In this document: one piece after another, positions 38,631 through 48,493 of the stretch
Position numbering within the stretch: position 1 is the stretch's first letter
Layout: every line of letters starts with the position of its first letter
Origin: Jaenimonas drosophilae
Taxonomy: Eukaryota; Euglenozoa; Kinetoplastea; Trypanosomatida; Trypanosomatidae
Assembly: GCA_030849065.1 (NCBI GenBank)
Contig: JASAON010001638.1
Location: 1 to 64,000, forward strand
DNA: 64,000 nt
Direction: 5' to 3'
Notes under the pieces: generated by a model
Seen by the model: the letters and a program-made list of their open reading frames with translations, nothing else
What the model was told of the DNA's origin: nothing
The model's database searches: none
Translations under genes and position numbers: made by a program

Positions 38631-40793
38631 ATGGGCAAGAAATCAATAGAGACAGAGGAAGCAGAGAAGAAAGGAAATTGGGAAAACGAGCATACTGGAG
38701 AACGCAGACGAGGATAAAACTTCTGCTTGATGCGGGAAGATTTTGCGCGCGGAAGCACCTCACGAACAATCATCACGATCGACCTCCCTATGCCAAATAT
38801 ACTACTGGAGCAATGGGAATATGGTACCATTAGGCATCAAACCACCCAATTCGTCAAGCTCCATGTTTCTCTCGCGAATTGCAAATCAATTCATCAAAGG
38901 GTCGCAAAGAAGAGCGCTTTGCGTGTGGTAATTAGCAGAAATAGCTTTTCCCTCAACCAGAAAAGAGATTTTTCATCATGTGAGGGTAAACGAGCAGCGA
39001 ACCTCAAGGTTGCGAAATTGGAATGAGGGATTTGAGTAAGAAAGACGTTTTCGCCAAAACTGCAACGAGAAAGACTAACCTTCGCTGCGTTCCCGAATGA
39101 GGGAAAAAATGCACGAAGCGTGCAGTTCGGTGGATGAAGGTTAGGTGCGCGGTACGGCATACGGGAGAGGGAGATAATACTACGCTCTTACTCTCACGAT
39201 CTTTTGGGTGGCTGCAATGGGTGTACCATCATCCGCCAAATTCTGCCAACAAAGGTCAGTGACTTTGTCCCGCTCCGAAAAAACGGCGCTGCAGGCAGAA
39301 AAAATAGAGCCCGTCCAGGTAACTCTGCTTTCGCCGCGCCGGCAGGCCCCCGGGTCAAGTCGGGGTGGGGGGCGCCGGATCGCGACACCCATTCCCCGGG
39401 GAGTTTGCCAGCGGCAATTGGCATCGAACCCTCTGGCCCACTAGGGGGCCGCGTGATATTTTATAATCGGATGGCGTGGCGGTAATTATCTGGATCGGGT
39501 GGGTCCGGGGGGGGGGGGCCGCTTTCAATTTTGGACCGCCCCCCATTCGCCCGCCCGCAATTTGCGCCGCGGGGTTTCCCTTGCTTGCAGAAATGCCGAT
39601 TCCCGGAATGCCAGGGATTTCCCCGCCGCGAGCGGGCGGTTTCGGGGCGGCGGCGCCCGTTTGCGTCTGGCGCTTTGGGGGGGGGGGGGGGGCTGGCCGC
39701 CAAAAGTGTTTTTTCCTAAGCGTTGCGTTGGGAATGAGGGGCGTTTCTGGCTAACAAAGGGGGGGGGCTTTTTTTTTTGAAGAGGCGGGGGGGTCTCCGA
39801 CATCCGAAGGATCACCGATTCGCCAATTGTTATGCTGATTTCGCCGTTTTCCATTGATTAACAGCGGATCAGCCCCGGGGGTGGGATTGCTTCAAAACCC
39901 AACGCCCGCCCCCGGCGTCCCACAGCGATGCGGACCCACGGGAGGCCGGGGGGCGAATGGATTCCCATTTCAAAGGAATGCCTCTGGGCTAAGCGATGAA
40001 CGCCGAGGGACTCCCGCGATGAAAACGAGAGGGATTTGGCGGTCCGGCAAAACGATGATCTGAAAATGCCATCTCAACATTTTCCCCCCAACCCCGGCGC
40101 CTTGCAGGCGGCGCTTTCTTCCTTTACCAACCGCGCGCCGTGCATTTCGGAGGCCGGCGCGCCTTTTATTCGGCGGCTCGCGGGAAACGATGGCGGCCCC
40201 ATCGGCTGCGCGCGGGGGTTGTTTTCCGAGCATGGCGCGCCGTTGAGGGGCCAACCTTTGGACCAACGCCCGGAAACTCCTTTGGTTTTGGCCTCGGTTC
40301 CTCGGTGTGACCCGGGGCATTCTGGCGCGGCCCGGTTGCCACCCCCCCCCCCCCCGAATGGCGCGCGGGCGGATTCCGGCCCCAGGCGGCACCAATCGCC
40401 CGAGAAAACCAGAAACAGGTTCCCCCAACGCAATGAGCCGCCGCATAACTTAAAATAAATGAAATTATGACGCAAAGTGGGGGGCGAATGCCGCAGCACC
40501 CGCGCCGAATGCATTTTTGCCCTCCGTTGCAATGGGGTGGTTCTCGAGGGGCCGGGGGGCTTTTTGGGGCAAGGGGATTTCCGCGCCATTTCAGAAATCC
40601 CGCCCCGCCCGCCGTTCTCCTCTTTTGCAAGCGGTTCAATTTAGTGAAAAAGAAATGCCAGTTGGGATAAATAAAAAAAGAGCGGGTGCGTTTTTTTGTT
40701 TGCGGTTCAACTCTATTTTTTTTTTTTTTTTTTTTGGGGGGGGGCAAACCGGCCCCGCCCAAAATCGGCGAGGGCCAAATTAGAAAAAAGATT
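38631..40793. other. Non-coding region with GC-rich homopolymer island
   Basis: 2.2 kb. The part up to about 39180 looks like ordinary spacer. From about 39180 to 40780 the sequence changes sharply: it is GC-rich, with runs of G (39508-39518, 39676-39691), C (40340-40355) and T20-plus followed by G10 (40718-40745). No frame on either strand has consistent coding character, and I find no rRNA or snRNA. It is either a low-quality or foreign stretch in the assembly or a genuine compositional island at a transcription-unit boundary next to the tRNA gene. Confidence 0.5.
40784..40790 (-). terminator. RNA polymerase III terminator of tRNA-Met
   Basis: On the minus strand the tRNA is followed after three bases by CTTTTTTC (T6), a normal Pol III stop signal. 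Confidence 0.8.
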
Positions 40794-40865
40794 GCGATCG
40801 GTGAGGCTCGAACTCACGACCTTGGGATTATGAGACCCACGCGCTGCCGACTGCGCCACGCTCGC
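40794..40865 (-). tRNA. tRNA-Met (CAU), elongator type
   Basis: 72 bases, no intron. Reading the minus strand: acceptor GCGAGCG paired to CGATCGC with one G-A mismatch at pair 5; D-arm box A TGGCGCAGTCGG; anticodon stem TGGGT/ATCCCA-type around the loop with CAT; variable AGGTC; T-arm GTGAG-TTCGAGC-CTCAC, which contains box B. The arm sequences (GCGCAGT, AGCGCG, TCTCATAATC, AGGTCGTGAGTTCGA) match eukaryotic elongator tRNA-Met rather than the initiator, which would have an A-rich T-loop and A1-U72. The gene is the only Pol III gene I found in the window. Confidence 0.95.
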
Positions 40866-41070
40866 TTGTGTGCTTCACGAGAATTATAACCAAAGTGCTC
40901 GTTATGAGAGATGCGCGGGCTTCGGGTTGTCGTTGTGCTGCTGCGGGCTTTCGGAATCGGGGGGTGCGCAATTTCATATCAGATTCCCCCATGGTCGAAA
41001 AAATGGCCCCCCCGACCTCCAAGAGTGTTGTGGGTGGGCTGGTGCTGTTGTTGTGGGGTTTCGTTGGCCT

Positions 41071-42423
41071 TTAGTTGCCGTCCTTCTTCCCAAGAAGAAT
41101 GGAGAGGGCCTCGGCGACGGGGATGCGGCGGCTGTTGTCGACCTCCTGCCGAGGCCTCTGCGTGCGTTGTTGCTCCTCGGCACCGCGATCGATTGTGCGC
41201 TGGGCGGAGAGGGCCGTCTGCACCTGCTCCTTGCGCTTCGCCCGCACGAGGTTCTGCCGCATGGCGGCTTCCGCCTCTTGTCTCTCCTCGGCTGCCCGGA
41301 GAGTGCGGGTGGCCTCCACATCGCGGGCGATGTTGGCCAGCATCTCTTCGGCCACCTCCCAGCGTGGGTCCTCCGGTGGTGGGAACTCAAGCAGGAAGCC
41401 CGAGGGGTCTGCGGGGCAGGGGTGTATGGCACAGCCAAGCACCAAGACGCACCACTCCAGGGCGCCACATTGCTGCACCACCGCCCCGTAGGTGCAGGCC
41501 TCATGGAGCTTCAAGAGGCGATAGCCCTCCGGCCGGGTAGAGGAACTGGGCCGACGCAGGAGCCCGACGATGCGCTGCAACGCCTGGATGCTGAGTGTGG
41601 CGGAGTAGAGGCCATCCCCAGCGACATCGGAGGTGAAGGCGTGGGCGAAGTACTTCAAGGTATCACCGGCCTCAATGGCCTGTTGGGCCTGCTCACGACG
41701 TATGCCGAAGCTCACCCCGGTGCAAATGCTATAAACGTAGGTGCGACGTCTACGACGGTTGGTCTCGCACCTCTGAAGAAAAGCCACGGCGGCCAGGCCT
41801 TCGCGGACGAGGCCAACGTGCTGCTCGGGTGGGAGGGAGAGGAACACCGCCGTCGGGGGCAGCGTTGGTGGCCCGTGAAGGGGCATCACTGCGTTTTGGC
41901 TGGCATCGAGTGCGGTGAAGCCGACGGCGCGGAGGAGGGCGATGCAGGGTGGATCGGCGAGGAGCTCGCGTTGCAGCACCTCGTTGGCGATGCGTAAACG
42001 GCGAAACTTTGGTTCCTGCGGGCAGGACAAGATGTTGGTGATGATCTGCTCCAGCCGGGCGAGGGAGCGGTCGCGCAGGGTCCCGCCCGGGTCGGCGTAG
42101 GCGCCAAGGAGGAAGGCCTCCAAAGGAATGTGGGGATAGAGGCCCTGGCCCTCGAGCAGGTCAGGGTGCTCCAGATGGAGGTCCTCCACTAGGGAACGGT
42201 TGGATGCTTCTGTTGTTGTTGTTGTTGCCTCCGTGGAGGACGACGTTTTGGCCGCATCATCTGTCTTTGGTGAGGCGGCCGCGGTGTTTTGGTCCTCGGG
42301 CGGCATCGAGGCGCTTCGTTGGCGGATGCAGGCCTCCTTGGCCATGGAGAACTCCTTCTCAGAGAGCGCACCGGCACGGTAGAGCTCGTAGAGGCTCGCC
42401 AGCTCCTCCGCCATGGAGGGCAT
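41071..42423 (-). CDS. PUB-domain protein, possible p97/VCP cofactor
   Basis: 450 aa, ATG start (a second Met at residue 4). Residues about 5-32 (ELASLYELYRAGALSEKEFSMAKEA) look like a SHOCT-type short helical module. Residues about 118-170 are a good PUB/PUG domain: LARLEQIITNILSCPQEPKFRRLRIANEVLQRELL, then LLRAVGF. A second, weaker PUB-like unit lies at about 275-345 (LSIQALQRIVGLL, then RLLKLHEACTYGAVV and LEWCVLVLGC). The last 80 residues form a charged helix (RDVEATRTLRAAEERQEAEAAMRQNLVRAKRKEQ). In PNGase, UBXD1 and RNF31, PUB domains bind the C-terminal tail of the AAA ATPase p97, so a role in ubiquitin-dependent degradation is likely. The catalytic transglutaminase core of PNGase is absent. 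Confidence 0.82.
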   Translation of the reverse strand: MPSMAEELASLYELYRAGALSEKEFSMAKEACIRQRSASMPPEDQNTAAASPKTDDAAKTSSSTEATTTTTEASNRSLVEDLHLEHPDLLEGQGLYPHIPLEAFLLGAYADPGGTLRDRSLARLEQIITNILSCPQEPKFRRLRIANEVLQRELLADPPCIALLRAVGFTALDASQNAVMPLHGPPTLPPTAVFLSLPPEQHVGLVREGLAAVAFLQRCETNRRRRRTYVYSICTGVSFGIRREQAQQAIEAGDTLKYFAHAFTSDVAGDGLYSATLSIQALQRIVGLLRRPSSSTRPEGYRLLKLHEACTYGAVVQQCGALEWCVLVLGCAIHPCPADPSGFLLEFPPPEDPRWEVAEEMLANIARDVEATRTLRAAEERQEAEAAMRQNLVRAKRKEQVQTALSAQRTIDRGAEEQQRTQRPRQEVDNSRRIPVAEALSILLGKKDGN

Positions 42424-42448
42424 GATGATGAGCTACGAACAACTTTGA

Positions 42449-42500
42449 TGATGATGATGATGATGATAGGAAGAAGAGGATTGTTGTTGTTGTTGTTGTG
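42449..42500. repeat. (ATG)n followed by (TTG)n microsatellites
   Basis: In the short spacer between the ATAD2-like and PUB genes: about seven ATG units, then (TTG)n of five to six units. Both are slippage-prone. Confidence 0.75.
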
Positions 42501-42586
42501 ATGGTGGTGGTTGCGTTCGAAGAGTGTTGCAGTGCAGAATTATCCGTACCATTGTGTGCCACACCCCACAACCGCGGCGCCAAGTA

Positions 42587-45500
42587 CTACGACGACGTGA
42601 TGCCAGACTTCACAATGGCATCGCGTAGGATGGAGAGGAGGAGGCGCTCCTCTGGCCGTGTTGTTGGCCCCTCCTCCTCCTCACTTGTTGTGTGTTGTGG
42701 TGCTGGAGCGGACTCCGCCTGCTGCACCGCCTCCTCCAGGAACATCATGATCCATCGAAAGAGCGCGAGAAGTTGGTCGTAGGTGAAGCGACTGAGGAGG
42801 CTCACGGCCGCCTCGAGGGTGGCGCGGCTCGCCTCCGTGGGAGAGGAGGCCTCTTCCTCCTCCACCTCCTCCTTCTTCACTTCACCACCAACAACACCAT
42901 CATCATCATCATCACAATCCTGCCCGCTGGCGTCCTTCGTCGGTTGCAACTCCGCGCCCTTGTTGGTGTTCGAGGTTGGTTGTGGCCGGCGTCGGCGGCG
43001 TCGCCCAAAATCTTCACAACGGCGTCGGCGTTTGGCGCGACGAACGTGCGTCCGCTGCGCAAAGCGGAGGTGCTCCTGCGAAGATGCACCACCACCACCA
43101 CCGCCACCACCCTCCCCATCCTCGTCGGAGCTGAACTGAGGCTCCACGACGTGCCGATGTGCCTCGCAGAAGCGCACCATGTTGCGATTAATCTTGTAGA
43201 GGCTGAGCACCGCCGTTTCCTTCAGGTCCATGGCGCGAAGACGGTACTTTTGGTCCATGGCGGAGCGCGAGGTGAAGAAGGTGCGCACGTTGCGCACGAT
43301 CTGATCAACGTCGTCAAAGTACTGCGAGAGGCAGACGTACTCCTCATTCTCCAGCCGCTCGAGAACGTCGTGGAGGCCGATGCGTTGGCCGTGAGTGTGC
43401 CGCTGCCACTCCTTCCAGAGCGGCGTGCCTTCCACCAAGTCGAGGTCGGCGGCGTTCATGGCACGAAACCTAATGACGTACTGCGTCACCCACTTTAGAA
43501 GAACGTGGCGCAGCTGCAGACGGCGGTACTCCACTTTGCGCCACAGATCCATCTCAGACTTGGCGGCGGCACGACGACGTTGCTGCTCCGCCGGGGAGGT
43601 GATGGGCGATGGGGAGGAGAGGTCCGGTGAGGAGGTGTTGGAGCTGCCATGTTGTTGTTGTTGTTGTTGCGCCAACACCGCCGCCTTCGCGGCGGATTGC
43701 ACGTGGAGGGCGAGGGCGAGGGTGTAGAAGATGCGTGAGACAAAGGCGCGGAGGTCCTCGCGGGATGGGTGGGGGGCCACACCAACCTCCATCACGGCCA
43801 CGTTCTGGTTTACGTCACCACCCTGGATATCCACCGTACGACAGCCGGCGCTGATCTTGTCGTTGTTGTTGTTGGATGTTGTTGTGCTGTGCATGGGGCG
43901 GGCAGACTTGCCCAGGATGGCGCGCTGCGTGCGTGGGGAGGCGCAGGGGCACACAACCAGCACCTCCGTCTCGGCGAGGAGGTGGATGTAGTAGCGCAAT
44001 GCCACCATGCGCTGCCGGCGTCCTTCACGCTCCTCCTCCGACATGTTGGCCACCACCTCACCACCATCACCATCATCATCGTAGTCAGGGAGGCCCTGGT
44101 CAGCTAGCCACTCTTCCGCCCCGCAGAGCTGCACAATGGACCACGTCTGTGCTTGCAATGCCTGCACCAGGTGAAAGATATGCCCCCCAGACACCTCCTG
44201 CACCGCTTGGGCGTAGTTGGTGGCGCCCATGGCGGTGTGGCCTTGCGCGGCGAAGGCGGAGAGCTCGTGGAAGCCAACGTGCATCATGGGGAGATGCACC
44301 ATGAAAACCTTGAAGCTGGGCAACGCCCGACAGATGCTGCGGCAGATGGTTCTGAGTATAGATGAGGTGCTCGTGGATGTTGAGGATGAGGATGAGGATG
44401 AGGCTGATGATGGCGCATCAACGTGGAGGAAGAGAAGCATCGCCTGACGTGCGTGTGGCACTGGGAAGGAGGTGAGCTCCTTCACGGCGAGGCCAACATC
44501 TCCGCAGTCGCGGGCCTCGCGCTGCATCGCCTGCTGCACCGGTGGCCACCTCCGCCCAACCTGGCCAAGCACCTCCTCCCGCACGTGCCGGCAGAGATGC
44601 TCCACATAATCCTCGGCGAGGGCGGCGGATGAACCGCCACCAACGGCACCCGACGCACCGGCGCTTCGTTGAATCGAGGGGGCGATGCGTTGGGCGGCGG
44701 CGAAGAAGTTCTCGCGACGCACCGCCAAGAGCTCCTCCACGTTCTCGGGCAAGGAGCACCGCTGGGGAGAGGTGTAGAGCTGCGGCAGCGCCAGACGTAG
44801 GCGATGAAGGCTCGCCTCGGTGGTGAGGGCCTTGAGATCTGCGCCGGAGTAGCCCTCGGTGTGGTGGACGAGCTCATCCAGAATCTGCGCTCGTTGTGTT
44901 GGCCCACCAGGAAGTGTGTTGTGCGTGAGGATGCCAAGAATGTGAGCGCGTGCAGCGGCGTCAGGGAGGGGGAAGAGGAGCTCGCGATCGAAGCGGCCCG
45001 GTCGCCGGAGTGCGGGATCGATGGTGTCGGGCCGATTGGTGGCGCCAATCACCACCACCTGCCCGCGATCATCGAGGCCGTCGAGCAGGGCGAGAAGAGT
45101 GGCAACGAGGGCGGCGTGAGATTGTTCCGTCTTGGCGTGGCGCATGGGTGCGAGGCCGTCGATCTCATCAAAAAAGATGATGCTCGGTTGTTGGCGCTTC
45201 GCCTCATCAAAGAGCATCGTCAGCTGCTTCTCGCTCTCCCCGACCCACTTGGAGAGGATGTCGGCGCCCTTGCGCATGAAGAAGGCCACGGGTTGTGTGT
45301 GTTGGCCAGCAACACGCCCACCTTCCCCGGCGAGCGCACGTGCCATGAGCGTCTTGCCTGTGCCAGGAGGACCAACGAAGAGCACTCCACGTGGTGGCTT
45401 CACGTGCATCCGCTGGAGGAGTTGCGGGTACATCAACGGGAGGAGCACCACCTCACGCAGCAACAGAATGTGCGCGGGGAGCCCACCGACACTATCAAAG

Positions 45501-46618
45501 GTGGTGGTGTCGGAGAGGGAGAGAGGGCAGATATCCCCCAAACCTGCATTGTTGTTGTTGTTGGTGGTGCTGGAGGAGGTGTTGTTGTTGTTGTTGTTGT
45601 TGTTCGTGGCGAGTGCATCATCTTCACCCTCGGCGGCGGCGGCGAGGAGGTGGCGGTAGCGACGATCGTACTTGCGTCGTCGCGCGCCGTGGCTATCATC
45701 TGGGCCCAAGGCATCAGCCATGTAGTACTTGATATTGATGTTCTTCTCCACCGCCTCCTTCGCCTTGCGTCTGGCGTGGCGCACCTCGGCAGGGCTCACG
45801 GCATCGCTCTCATCGCCGTCGGTGGAGCTGCTTTGGTCAGCCTCACGCACCGCATCTTGTTGCTCCAGCCGATCAATGCTCTCGTTGCGCAGTGATTCAC
45901 GGCTGATGCTCGATGATGGGCTGATGGAGCCATGGCGAAGACGTTTGCCACTGTTGCGACCATCGTGTCGCGCCTCACCGCCAACACTCGCCCAGCTCCC
46001 CTGACTGCCACGCGGGGCTGGACGTGTGGCAGCACGACGTGCATTCACCTTATCATCATCATCATCATCATCTTCACTACTACTGCTGCTGCTGGAGCCG
46101 GATGATGTGCGTCTACCTCGGCCTCCGCCCTTCATGTCGCGCGCAAGTTCTGGATGATGGCGAAAGGTGAAGTGGTTGGACGGAGATGATCGTGAATCAT
46201 CATCATCATCATCATCATCATCCGCCACACCTTCCTTGGATTCACGAATAGTTTCCTCCAGTGCAGTCATGGCGCGCTTGGCCGCCTCGCGCTCGGGATA
46301 GCGTTGATGAATGATAAACTCAGCCTCCTCCTCCTCCTCCTCCGCACGTCCACGCCGTTGTGTTTGTGAGCCGCTCATGTAGGATTGGCGGAGGTACTCC
46401 TCATCGAGTGTTGTTCGCTCACGATGTACGCGGCATCCACGACCTAAACGCTCCACCTCCACAGGTGCCATGGCGCCTGTTGTTGGTCTTGACGTGTGTG
46501 TTTCTTGAGGTGAATCAGCAATGGTGGTGATGCTGACGCGTTCAGCGGGGTATCGTGGCGGAGAGGTGCCGTGCGTTGGCACCGCATCGGCACGTGTCTG
46601 TGAGCGAGTGAGTACCAT
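42587..46618 (-). CDS. AAA-ATPase with bromodomain-like region, ATAD2/Yta7 type
   Basis: 1343 aa, ATG start. Residues 1-370 are low complexity with acidic Asp/Ser/Glu runs. The AAA module starts near 370 (FDSVGGLPAHILLLREVVLLPLMYP), with Walker A GPPGTGKT at 416-423, Walker B IIFFDEID at about 480, and GATNRPDTIDPALRRPGRFDRE containing the arginine fingers. A second AAA-like unit (about 650-960) has no Walker motifs and is interrupted by Ser runs. Residues about 1025-1155 look like a divergent bromodomain: the long helix RRLQLRHVLLKWVTQYV and the BC/C-helix pattern YVCLSQYFDDVDQIVRNVRTFF. The acetyl-lysine-binding Asn may be the N of IVRNVRTF. This domain order matches ATAD2/Yta7, hexameric ATPases that act on histones and nucleosome density, and the AAA-bromodomain factor known in trypanosomes. 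The C-terminal tail is basic then acidic. Confidence 0.9.
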   Translation of the reverse strand: MVLTRSQTRADAVPTHGTSPPRYPAERVSITTIADSPQETHTSRPTTGAMAPVEVERLGRGCRVHRERTTLDEEYLRQSYMSGSQTQRRGRAEEEEEEAEFIIHQRYPEREAAKRAMTALEETIRESKEGVADDDDDDDDDSRSSPSNHFTFRHHPELARDMKGGGRGRRTSSGSSSSSSSEDDDDDDDKVNARRAATRPAPRGSQGSWASVGGEARHDGRNSGKRLRHGSISPSSSISRESLRNESIDRLEQQDAVREADQSSSTDGDESDAVSPAEVRHARRKAKEAVEKNINIKYYMADALGPDDSHGARRRKYDRRYRHLLAAAAEGEDDALATNNNNNNNNTSSSTTNNNNNAGLGDICPLSLSDTTTFDSVGGLPAHILLLREVVLLPLMYPQLLQRMHVKPPRGVLFVGPPGTGKTLMARALAGEGGRVAGQHTQPVAFFMRKGADILSKWVGESEKQLTMLFDEAKRQQPSIIFFDEIDGLAPMRHAKTEQSHAALVATLLALLDGLDDRGQVVVIGATNRPDTIDPALRRPGRFDRELLFPLPDAAARAHILGILTHNTLPGGPTQRAQILDELVHHTEGYSGADLKALTTEASLHRLRLALPQLYTSPQRCSLPENVEELLAVRRENFFAAAQRIAPSIQRSAGASGAVGGGSSAALAEDYVEHLCRHVREEVLGQVGRRWPPVQQAMQREARDCGDVGLAVKELTSFPVPHARQAMLLFLHVDAPSSASSSSSSSTSTSTSSILRTICRSICRALPSFKVFMVHLPMMHVGFHELSAFAAQGHTAMGATNYAQAVQEVSGGHIFHLVQALQAQTWSIVQLCGAEEWLADQGLPDYDDDGDGGEVVANMSEEEREGRRQRMVALRYYIHLLAETEVLVVCPCASPRTQRAILGKSARPMHSTTTSNNNNDKISAGCRTVDIQGGDVNQNVAVMEVGVAPHPSREDLRAFVSRIFYTLALALHVQSAAKAAVLAQQQQQQHGSSNTSSPDLSSPSPITSPAEQQRRRAAAKSEMDLWRKVEYRRLQLRHVLLKWVTQYVIRFRAMNAADLDLVEGTPLWKEWQRHTHGQRIGLHDVLERLENEEYVCLSQYFDDVDQIVRNVRTFFTSRSAMDQKYRLRAMDLKETAVLSLYKINRNMVRFCEAHRHVVEPQFSSDEDGEGGGGGGGGASSQEHLRFAQRTHVRRAKRRRRCEDFGRRRRRRPQPTSNTNKGAELQPTKDASGQDCDDDDDGVVGGEVKKEEVEEEEASSPTEASRATLEAAVSLLSRFTYDQLLALFRWIMMFLEEAVQQAESAPAPQHTTSEEEEGPTTRPEERLLLSILRDAIVKSGITSS

Positions 46619-46773
46619 CGACGAGCACTCACCACGTTCTTGCTGTTGTTGTGTTTTTTTTATATATTAACCACGGGTTAACTTGTGTGTGTGTGTGTGT
46701 GTGTGAGTGTACTCCGAATCTATGATGCTGAGATGTACGAGATTCTAATGTGTGGAGTGAGCGCTACCCCATC

Positions 46774-46808
<35 letters not shown>

Positions 46809-47285
46809 ACAGAGAAGACGACGATGGTTGGTAGGCATGTTGCAAGAGAAGGTATAACGAATGATGTACTTCATCCTCTCCTCCACACAATGAAGAAGGA
46901 TCCCACGTGAAAGTTTCTGGTTTTGCAGAATTCTTACTTCATTAATCGCTTCAGTCATGGCAGTTGGGAAGAGAGCCCAACAGGTGAAGAAAGGGTTGTG
47001 AGTACCTACACAGTAGTAACGTCGTCGTCGTCGTCCTCTTCACAACCCCGCTTCACCTTTGTTGGTTCAAAAAGAATGTACGAAACAAACATGAAGGAAG
47101 GAGGCGGCCATGCAGTGCCCACCATACATACATGCCACACACATACACATGTACCTTGTGGCTCATTCAGAGACCCATCCATCCATCCATTCATTCATTC
47201 ATCCTCGCGCACACACACAATCACCAAAACACACAGCCCTGCACTCCCCCGCATCATCATGCCTCTCTCCACTTCACACGCACAA
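46619..47285. other. Non-coding spacer upstream of the ATAD2-like gene
   Basis: 667 bases with (GT)n at 46685-46706, (ATG)n at 46774-46806 and CATC repeats near 47175-47202. No gene seen. Confidence 0.5.
46774..46806. repeat. (ATG)n microsatellite
   Basis: About eleven ATG units in the spacer; (CAT)n on the transcribed strand. Confidence 0.85.
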
Positions 47286-47861
47286 TTACTTCTTCTGCTT
47301 CACGCTGCGGAAGGATGAAACACCGGCCGACTTCTCAGCCTGACGCTGACGCTGATGCTGCTTCTTCAGGGCGGCACGGCGCTGTTCGCGCTTCGCGTCC
47401 TTCTCGGAGGTGATGGCCACCAAATCATCGCGGGCGGCGTGCTTCACATCAACATCCTCGATCCAGTCAATGTTGTGCTTCAACGCATTGGCTGCCTCGC
47501 GCTGCTCCTGCACGCGGTTCTTCTCCATGCGCTTCACCCAGAGATCCTCCTGGCGCTTCTCCTTGATGCGCTCCACACGCTTCATCACCTTGAGCGTGCT
47601 GCTCATGAGCTCGCGGTTGTACTTCACGGGCACCTGACGACGTTGCTCAAAGTCCATGGTGCGATCCACCGCGAGCTCCTTCCCGTTGGCCTTGCGGAAG
47701 GTTTTGGTCCACTTCACCTTCATCGGGTTTCGTTTCATGCCAAAGTTGCGGCGGCACTTGCTCGCGCAGAAGCGGAAGACTTTGCAGTCGTTGCGCACGA
47801 ACACCTGCCCATGGCCGGGGTAGATGGGGGCACTGCAGAAGGAGCACTGCTCAATACGCAT
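47286..47861 (-). CDS. RLP24: 60S ribosome biogenesis factor RLP24
   Basis: 191 aa from the ATG at 47861, where the family start MRIEQC begins. An in-frame ATG at 47915 would add 18 Thr/His-rich residues read from a CA-rich leader, which I discount. The N-terminal zinc-binding part (C-x2-C ... C-x3-C: CSFCSAPIYPGHGQVFVRNDCKVFRFCASKCRRNF) and MKRNPMKVKWTKTFRKANGKEL are typical of the L24e/RLP24 family. The MRI-x-QC start, VPVKYNRELM and the long C-terminal helix identify RLP24 rather than ribosomal L24. Role: it occupies the L24 site on pre-60S particles and recruits the AAA ATPase Drg1/Afg2 for cytoplasmic maturation. Confidence 0.93.
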   Translation of the reverse strand: MRIEQCSFCSAPIYPGHGQVFVRNDCKVFRFCASKCRRNFGMKRNPMKVKWTKTFRKANGKELAVDRTMDFEQRRQVPVKYNRELMSSTLKVMKRVERIKEKRQEDLWVKRMEKNRVQEQREAANALKHNIDWIEDVDVKHAARDDLVAITSEKDAKREQRRAALKKQHQRQRQAEKSAGVSSFRSVKQKK

Positions 47862-48493
47862 ACTTAACTCACCTTTGTGTGTAGTAGTTGTGTGTAGGTG
47901 TGTAGTGGAGGGCAACTGAACACGAACCCAAACAACAAGTGTACCTGACTAACGAGAGCATGAAACGTGAGAAGTGTGGCAGCATGTGAAGATGAAACAC
48001 AGAAAAAAATGTGGGAGTTGTGTAGTGGAGGTACTACAGCATGAGGTCCTCTTGTAGCTAGTGGTGTGGTGTGTTGAGTATGTTGGTTGTGCGTGTGCGC
48101 GAACATTGTTTTGTACATCAAGAAGATTTTTTTTTTGTGGGGGAGGCCCGCCGCACGTGTGTGTGCGTCGGTCGTGGAAGAGAAGAAAAAGTTGTGGCAA
48201 ACGGATGTGGAGCTGGCAACACCCCGACCCATCACGGTGCCAACAACAACAACAACAGCATCGCCATCATCGCCATCATCCACGCAGACCTCTAATCCCT
48301 TCTCACTGCGTCGGCTTCTTTCATCTCCAATTACAACAACTCACTTCTCCTTGGTTGTTGCGTGCATCTCATCCTTGATGCATGTGCAAGGATGAGAGAG
48401 CGGAAGCGACGGCCGCATGCCGTGTGAAGAGGGGTGGCCTGATGGAAAAAAACAACAACAACAACAACGAAAACAACAACATCGCCATCACCA
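47862..48493. other. Non-coding spacer upstream of RLP24
   Basis: 632 bases with a T10-like run at 48127-48136, (CAA)n near 48241-48256 and again near 48451-48478. No gene seen. Confidence 0.5.

Noticed and set aside
39410..39445. A box-B-like GGGTTCGATGCC on the minus strand within the GC island
   Set aside because: No T-stem pairing and no cloverleaf around it.
40866..41070. Small nuclear or 7SL RNA gene divergent from the tRNA, as seen for U6, U3 and 7SL in trypanosomatids
   Set aside because: I searched the plus strand about 100 bases from the tRNA and saw none of the conserved U6 or 7SL sequence stretches.
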